NCBI GenBank assembly: GCA_025094145.1
Contig: JALLLS010000027.1
Location: 124,001 to 188,000, forward strand
Length of the DNA stretch: 64,000 nt
Reading direction: 5' to 3'
DNA from: Spinellus fusiger
Taxonomy: Eukaryota > Mucoromycota > Mucoromycetes > Mucorales > Phycomycetaceae
In this document: one piece after another, positions 59,348-64,000 of the stretch
Layout: each line of letters begins with the position of its first letter
Numbering within the stretch: the first letter of the stretch is position 1
Program-made: the position numbers and the translations under genes
Notes under the pieces: model-generated
The model's database searches: none
The model's input: the letters and a program-made list of their open reading frames with translations, nothing else
What the model was told of the DNA's origin: nothing

Positions 59348-61199
59348 ATGGCTTACTACAACAAGGCTATTCCACGCCTACACACTACGAGTGCCTTTTC
59401 TAATATTACTCATGACTCCCCCTATGACTTTAATAATAATACTGCCTGGTCAGACTACGCACTGGATAAGGAATGGGAAGAGGGACCGCCTCTAGGGTTA
59501 TTGCCAGCCGAAACCCTCGAAGAACAGCAATACATTCTCATGTCCGATCCAAACTATATTCGACAGCAACATCTACTGCAAGAGAAACAAACACTACAGC
59601 AGCACGGAGTAGACTACTACCACGGCTCTCTTAGTGAGGACGCAGGTAGGTATTTCAGTGACAATGACAGCACGAGCAAACACACACACTCCATGACAGC
59701 ACCAACAACGCCCGTGCCTATAGCAGCCACACCCATAGCTATTACTCTCGCCACACCATCCATCAACACAGCCGCCACTCTAAGCACAAGCACACCTCGG
59801 CCTATTCCAGTGGCAGGAGAAGGGCCTATTGACCACCAGCGTAGATTCAACGAACTCCAAGCACGCTTCCGAGTGAACTATGCACGTAAGCCTTCATTCG
59901 ACAGTAGAAGTTTTGGCATTGATGCTCTCTCTCTCTCTCTCTCTTTTCTTCTTTCTTTTGTCTATGTACACTATAGAAAGTTCTCTCTCTAGCTCAGAGC
60001 GTGGTAGATCCTTCTCTCCTCCTCTTAAAGATACAACCACAGCCCCACACTTGGCCTCTTCTCTGCCCAGTCGCACAATGCCCATTCAAATACAAAGAGT
60101 GTATCGACAGAATCCATCCCAGCCATTGGATGCCGAACAGCACCAACGCCGTCTGGATGATCAGCTTATCAAAGTGAACTTTGATGACATTACTGTCTCT
60201 GAGCTGAAAGAGATGTTACGCCAAAGAAGCAAGCCAGCGACTGGTAAAAAGGCTGTGTTAATGCAGCGGCTACAAGAGGAGCGTGAGTTGATCAAGGTGG
60301 CTCGTCATGGCAAGCCCCTCTCTTCTTCCCAGCTACTGTCTGTGCCCATGTCTATGCCCATGTCCATGCCCATGTCTGTATCCATGTCTGTGGCAGGGCC
60401 TGAGCCTAGGCTTGGGTCTGTGCCAGTGCCAGTGCCAGTACCTATTCACTGCGACACTCTTTACTCGCACTCATTCCAAGGCACACCTCTGAGTTCTCCA
60501 TGTTCTCCTGCCTTTGAGGGCCCTTCTTCTGTGCCCAATTCCTATTTTGCTGTGGGCTCACCTGCAGGCACCACACACTCTCTCAATTCCTCCATTGCCA
60601 ATATGCACATTGGCTCCCCTCCTCATAATGTAAGACGGTACTCACCTTATGGGTCTGGGATGTCGCGTATTGGCTCTCCCAAGCCACCACAAAGCCCTGG
60701 CTATGGTTCACTGGATGAGTCGTCTCATGCCTCCCGAGGCAGAAACCTCTATCCTTGGAATCCAGCCATGGGGTCCAATGGGCGTAACAAGACCTATGCA
60801 CCTTTCACCTCCTCTACATTGGCCACTCCAGACAGAGAAGTGGATATCAACCCATTTGATATGAATAGACTGTCTGAGGATTATGCTGAGGATCATTCAA
60901 GAGGGATCCACATTAAGCAAGAGATGGGAGACTGGACACATACTTCTAGAATGGGTTTGCAAGGTGACTTATTCTTGGAGGACTGTTTCTTTATTGACCC
61001 TCTATGCACATTAGATACGCAGCAGGACTCTGTGAATCTACTGGAGAGCTTTAGCCAACAAGAACTTATGGCCTTGTTGAACACTCAGCCATTTCAACTC
61101 AATCTTCCCTTGGATCCCTTTATGGCATCTTCAGAGCAAGATTCACATTTTAACAGCGCTACCCACCACTATGATCATGAGAGAAGAGAAGGAAGATAG
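59348..61199 (+). CDS. SAP-domain protein, otherwise unrecognised
   Basis: Two exons (59348-59885 and 59977-61199) give 586 residues. It starts MAYYNKAIPRLHTTSAFSN, the first ATG of a frame beginning only 96 bp after the Sed5 stop. A SAP motif (DITVSELKEMLRQRSKPATG, then KKAVLMQRLQEE, about residues 245-280) predicts binding to DNA or chromatin-associated RNA. Two QRRF/QRRL segments (HQRRFNELQARFRVNYA and HQRRLDDQLIKVNFDD) flank the intron. Between them and the C-terminus are low-complexity stretches: a seven-fold P/S-M-S-M repeat, a Pro-Val run, then Ser/Pro-rich sequence. The C-terminus is acidic and hydrophobic (LFLEDCFFIDPLCTLD, NLLESFSQQELMALLN), which looks like an activation domain. 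This points to a nuclear transcriptional role, an inference only. Confidence 0.75.
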
Positions 61200-62538
61200 T
61201 TTACTTGCCTGCCTCTTTCTCTTATCACTGTATATTTTCGCTTGTATTTTTTCTCTCTTTTCTTTCTTGCTATTTTCAATACTTGTATTTTTTCATAGAC
61301 TCCTGTCCATGTTTTATCTATTATTCAAAGTAGACTGTGTAGAATAGACACTTTGTTAAGAGAATAATTAAATAGGGCACTCATAGGTAATATATAATAC
61401 TTCATTCGTAAAACAAATAACAAATAACAAATAAACTTCATGTTCTTTCTTTGTCTTTGTTGAATAGATTGTTGAGATACATTTCACCTGTAAATAGGTC
61501 GTCCTTAGGCTATAGTAAGTATTGTTGATAAAGAGAGAAGATAACGTTGACTTGTTATTGGCAATGACTCATTCATCGGCTGTAATGTAGAGTTGTGTGT
61601 AATCTACAGCATAACATAATCCATACCTCAATTCAGACACTTTTACTGTGTACAACCTCACTTTTAATAATCAAAACTCCCTCAGTAATCATTAGTCAAG
61701 AGATTTCTGTTGACATGCGGATTCTCCACGCTGTTTTTCTTCTTTCTTTCCAGTGCTGATTCTAAAAAAATATATTTATATATTACGCTATAGACATAAT
61801 GAAGATCTTTTCTATAAGTAGAGTGATGTGAAGACAGCATAGAAAGTATTTACTTTGTTTAGGCTAACTTCTTCAGTGTTTATTTCTATAAAGCATTTTC
61901 CACTGTTTTTCCTTTGCTGCTTCTCACTTTGTATTTTAAAGAACTCTATGTTTTAGCCATGATCCACCTTTCTTTATGGTTGAATGCTATCAATTCAACC
62001 CCAGTCACTCTGGGCTAGTGCCAAGTTATATCAATGGCTTGATCTTATTGCATAGAGACCAAAAAGGCCTTTTTTTTATATCACAGAAAGATGTCTCCAG
62101 CAACAAGTCTTCTTTCTCATGTTTCTAGGGTGATCTGTCCTTATTCTCTTTTGGATAATACAAAAGAGAAACAGAAAAGAGGAAAAGAGGAAAAGTTAAA
62201 TGTTTTTCTGGGGTAATTTAATGAGGCAACTGAATTCCAAAATGAAAATAAAAACCTCCCCCCCCACATACACACAGCTACACACAGCTACACATACATT
62301 TATAGATATAATTATCATATGAATTCAATCTGACATTGTTGAGAAATCCGTGTTCCTATGGATTCTCGTATTCTTAATGTGTAATTCTTTATTCTCCTTT
62401 TCACCTTTCTCATCGTGTGACCCTTTATTTTAAAAGGCTATTCGAGTGAATGTGTATAAAAACAAAAACAAAAAAACAAAAAAAACAAGAAATAAAAAAG
62501 ATACGTTTTTCTCTTTTCTTTTCTTTTCTCTTTCACTT
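61200..62538. other. Intergenic region before the carnitine acyltransferase gene
   Basis: No gene recognised in about 1.3 kb. It contains a tandem caaataa repeat near 61410-61435, a C8 run with ca repeats at about 62255-62300, and A-rich then T/C-rich tracts (62455-62535) just before the coding region. Confidence 0.55.
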
Positions 62539-64000
62539 ATGCCTCATACTTTTTCTTTCCAAGAAACTCTTCCAAAACTTCCTGTGCCTGATCTCAAGGA
62601 GACATGTGCTATCTACTTGCAGAGTCTAGTTCCTTTATTGAGTCCTGCTCAATTCGAAGAAACAGAAAAGATAGTTCGTGAGTTTGAATCCAGTGCACTG
62701 GCCCACTCTCTCCAGCAGCGATTATTGGACATTGAAAAGAGTTCTACTTACAACTGGCTAGAGGAGACCTTTTGGATTAAGAAGGGTAGGTGTTTTTATT
62801 ACTATTACTATTACTATTACTATTACTATTACTATTACTATTACTATTACTATTACTATTACTATTACTATTACTATTACCATGACTACTACTATTACTA
62901 TTATCATCAATTACTATTACTATTATCATCAATTACTATTACTATTATCATCAATTACTATTACTATTGCGTACATGAGATTGACATTCTATCGTATAGC
63001 CTATCTTGAATGGAGAAACTGCTTGATGGTCAATAGTAACTGGTATACACTTGGAAAAGACGACATCACCCACCCAAAGGTTCTTTTGGAAACTCCTTTG
63101 AATGCAGTCAAATCCGGAGAATTTACACACTACCAAATTAGAAGAGCTGCCCACCTTATTGTGGGCGGTGTGGAGTACAAAAACATCATTCAAAGGTAAT
63201 CCCAAAATACAGGGGCTCTGCTGACAGTATCTACAGTGGAACACTTCCTATTGAAATGCTGAGAGGTAACCAGGCACAGTGTATGCATCAGTACCGCCGC
63301 ATATTTGGTGTCACCCGTATTCCAATGCCTCACTGTGATTCTGTTCTTCAACATGATCCTTCAAAGTACAGTCATATCACGGTCTTGGTACGCGACCAAG
63401 TCTTCAGATTAGATACATGTGACGGACAAGTACTCAAGACAGTGGATGCTATTGAAAAAGAACTGTTGGATATTGTTGGTTATGTCCAGCATTTGAAAAC
63501 ACCAGAAGCACCCATCTCTCTCTTGACAAGTTGGCATCGTGATTCGTGGGCTGTAGCACGTAACCATTTGCTTGCTTTGGACCCTAGTAACCGTGAATCC
63601 ACTGATATTATTGAACAAAGTCTATTTACTGTGTCTCTTGATGACCACACTCAGGGAAATGATCTATCACTTCAAGCAAAAACAATAATGTGTGGCCACC
63701 AAGGAATTGGAAATGGACACAACCGCTGGTATGACAAGTGTATCAATTTAGTGATAGAGAACAATGGAAAGTGTGCCATATCTGGAGAACACTCTCCTCT
63801 GGATGCATTGACTGCTAGTTATGTATTGGACCATATGCTGAAGGAGCCCTGTCCAGGCCCTTTGAACCCTCAAGTAGTGAAAGGTGCTCTTTCCAATGTA
63901 CACCACCTGAAATGGAAGATAGATGCTACCCTAGAAAAGGCACTGGTGGAGGCACAAACAGTAGCAGACGTTGTAGCAGCAGACTCTGATGTTGGTGTCT
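62539..64000 (+). CDS. Carnitine O-acyltransferase (acetyl-type), 3' end outside window
   Basis: Transfers acyl groups between CoA and carnitine to move acetyl units between peroxisome, cytosol and mitochondrion. Exons 62539-62785, 63000-63195 and 63237-64000 (continuing) join in frame. Family blocks are ETLPKLPVPDLKETCAIYLQ, then YLEWRNCLMVNSNWYTLG; SGTLPIEMLRGNQAQCMHQY, then RRIFGVTRIP; VVARNH-type AVARNHLLALD; and ISGEHSPLDALTASYVLDHM, whose His is the catalytic base. The start is uncertain. ATG 62539 follows a pyrimidine tract and a ttccaag acceptor-like site lies at 62560, so an upstream exon carrying a targeting sequence is possible. The first intron is a long microsatellite; the second is only 41 nt. 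Confidence 0.9.
62795..62970 (+). repeat. (TACTAT)n microsatellite inside an intron
   Basis: About 85 bp of nearly pure tattac units followed by some 85 bp of interrupted attactattatcatca units, lying within the first visible intron (62786-62999) of the carnitine acyltransferase gene. Confidence 0.9.

Noticed and set aside
62446..62538. Upstream Lys/Asn-rich start for the carnitine acyltransferase
   Set aside because: The added sequence is encoded by A-rich and T/C-rich tracts typical of a promoter or intron and has no targeting-peptide character.
62795..62970. Possible CRISPR-like tandem array
   Set aside because: The units are 6 bp with no spacers: a simple microsatellite in a eukaryotic intron.

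Overview
The window is nuclear DNA of a filamentous fungus, most likely an early-diverging Mucoromycota (Mucorales-type) genome. The evidence is AT-rich DNA, genes broken by many 40-110 nt GT-AG introns, a single-PAS/GATA-finger WC-2-type photoreceptor partner, a fused alpha-beta tryptophan synthase, a Rap-GAP protein, and many decayed Tc1/mariner elements. The species cannot be named from sequence alone.

Layout. 1-7198: a Rap-GAP domain protein (3' end outside the window) and a BCS1-like AAA ATPase, both on the minus strand. 7199-14303: gene-poor, with a decayed Fanzor/TnpB-type gene at about 10.65-11.15 kb. 14304-31945: PP2A B56 subunit (+), URI/Bud27-like prefoldin (-), tryptophan synthase (+), DHHC palmitoyltransferase (-) and a doubtful small ORF (-), interrupted by two copies of a Fanzor plus mariner element and one internally deleted Tc1 element. 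32047-35299: a Csm1/Pcs1-like monopolin subunit (+) and an unrecognised low-complexity protein (-). 35300-42457: gene desert. 42458-45171: WC-2-like PAS/GATA factor and a Pcl-type cyclin. 45172-57700: transposon-rich region in which two near-identical Fanzor elements form a large inverted repeat around a thioredoxin gene, followed by a decayed Tc1 element. 58048-64000: Sed5/syntaxin-5 SNARE, a SAP-domain protein and the start of a carnitine acyltransferase.

The host genes are mostly unrelated housekeeping and regulatory genes. The most unusual content is a repeated mobile unit, four copies, in which the C-terminal half of a Fanzor (eukaryotic TnpB-like, RuvC-III plus zinc ribbon) lies downstream of a Tc1/mariner DDE transposase on the same strand. 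In all four copies the Fanzor side ends in a short palindrome at CTAG/TA. A second, distinct Fanzor-type relic with an NRDVNASK motif lies near 10.7 kb. All copies carry shared nonsense codons, so they look non-autonomous or dead. Exon boundaries were read by eye from splice signals and frame continuity. For several genes the exon lengths sum to a whole number of codons, which supports those models.
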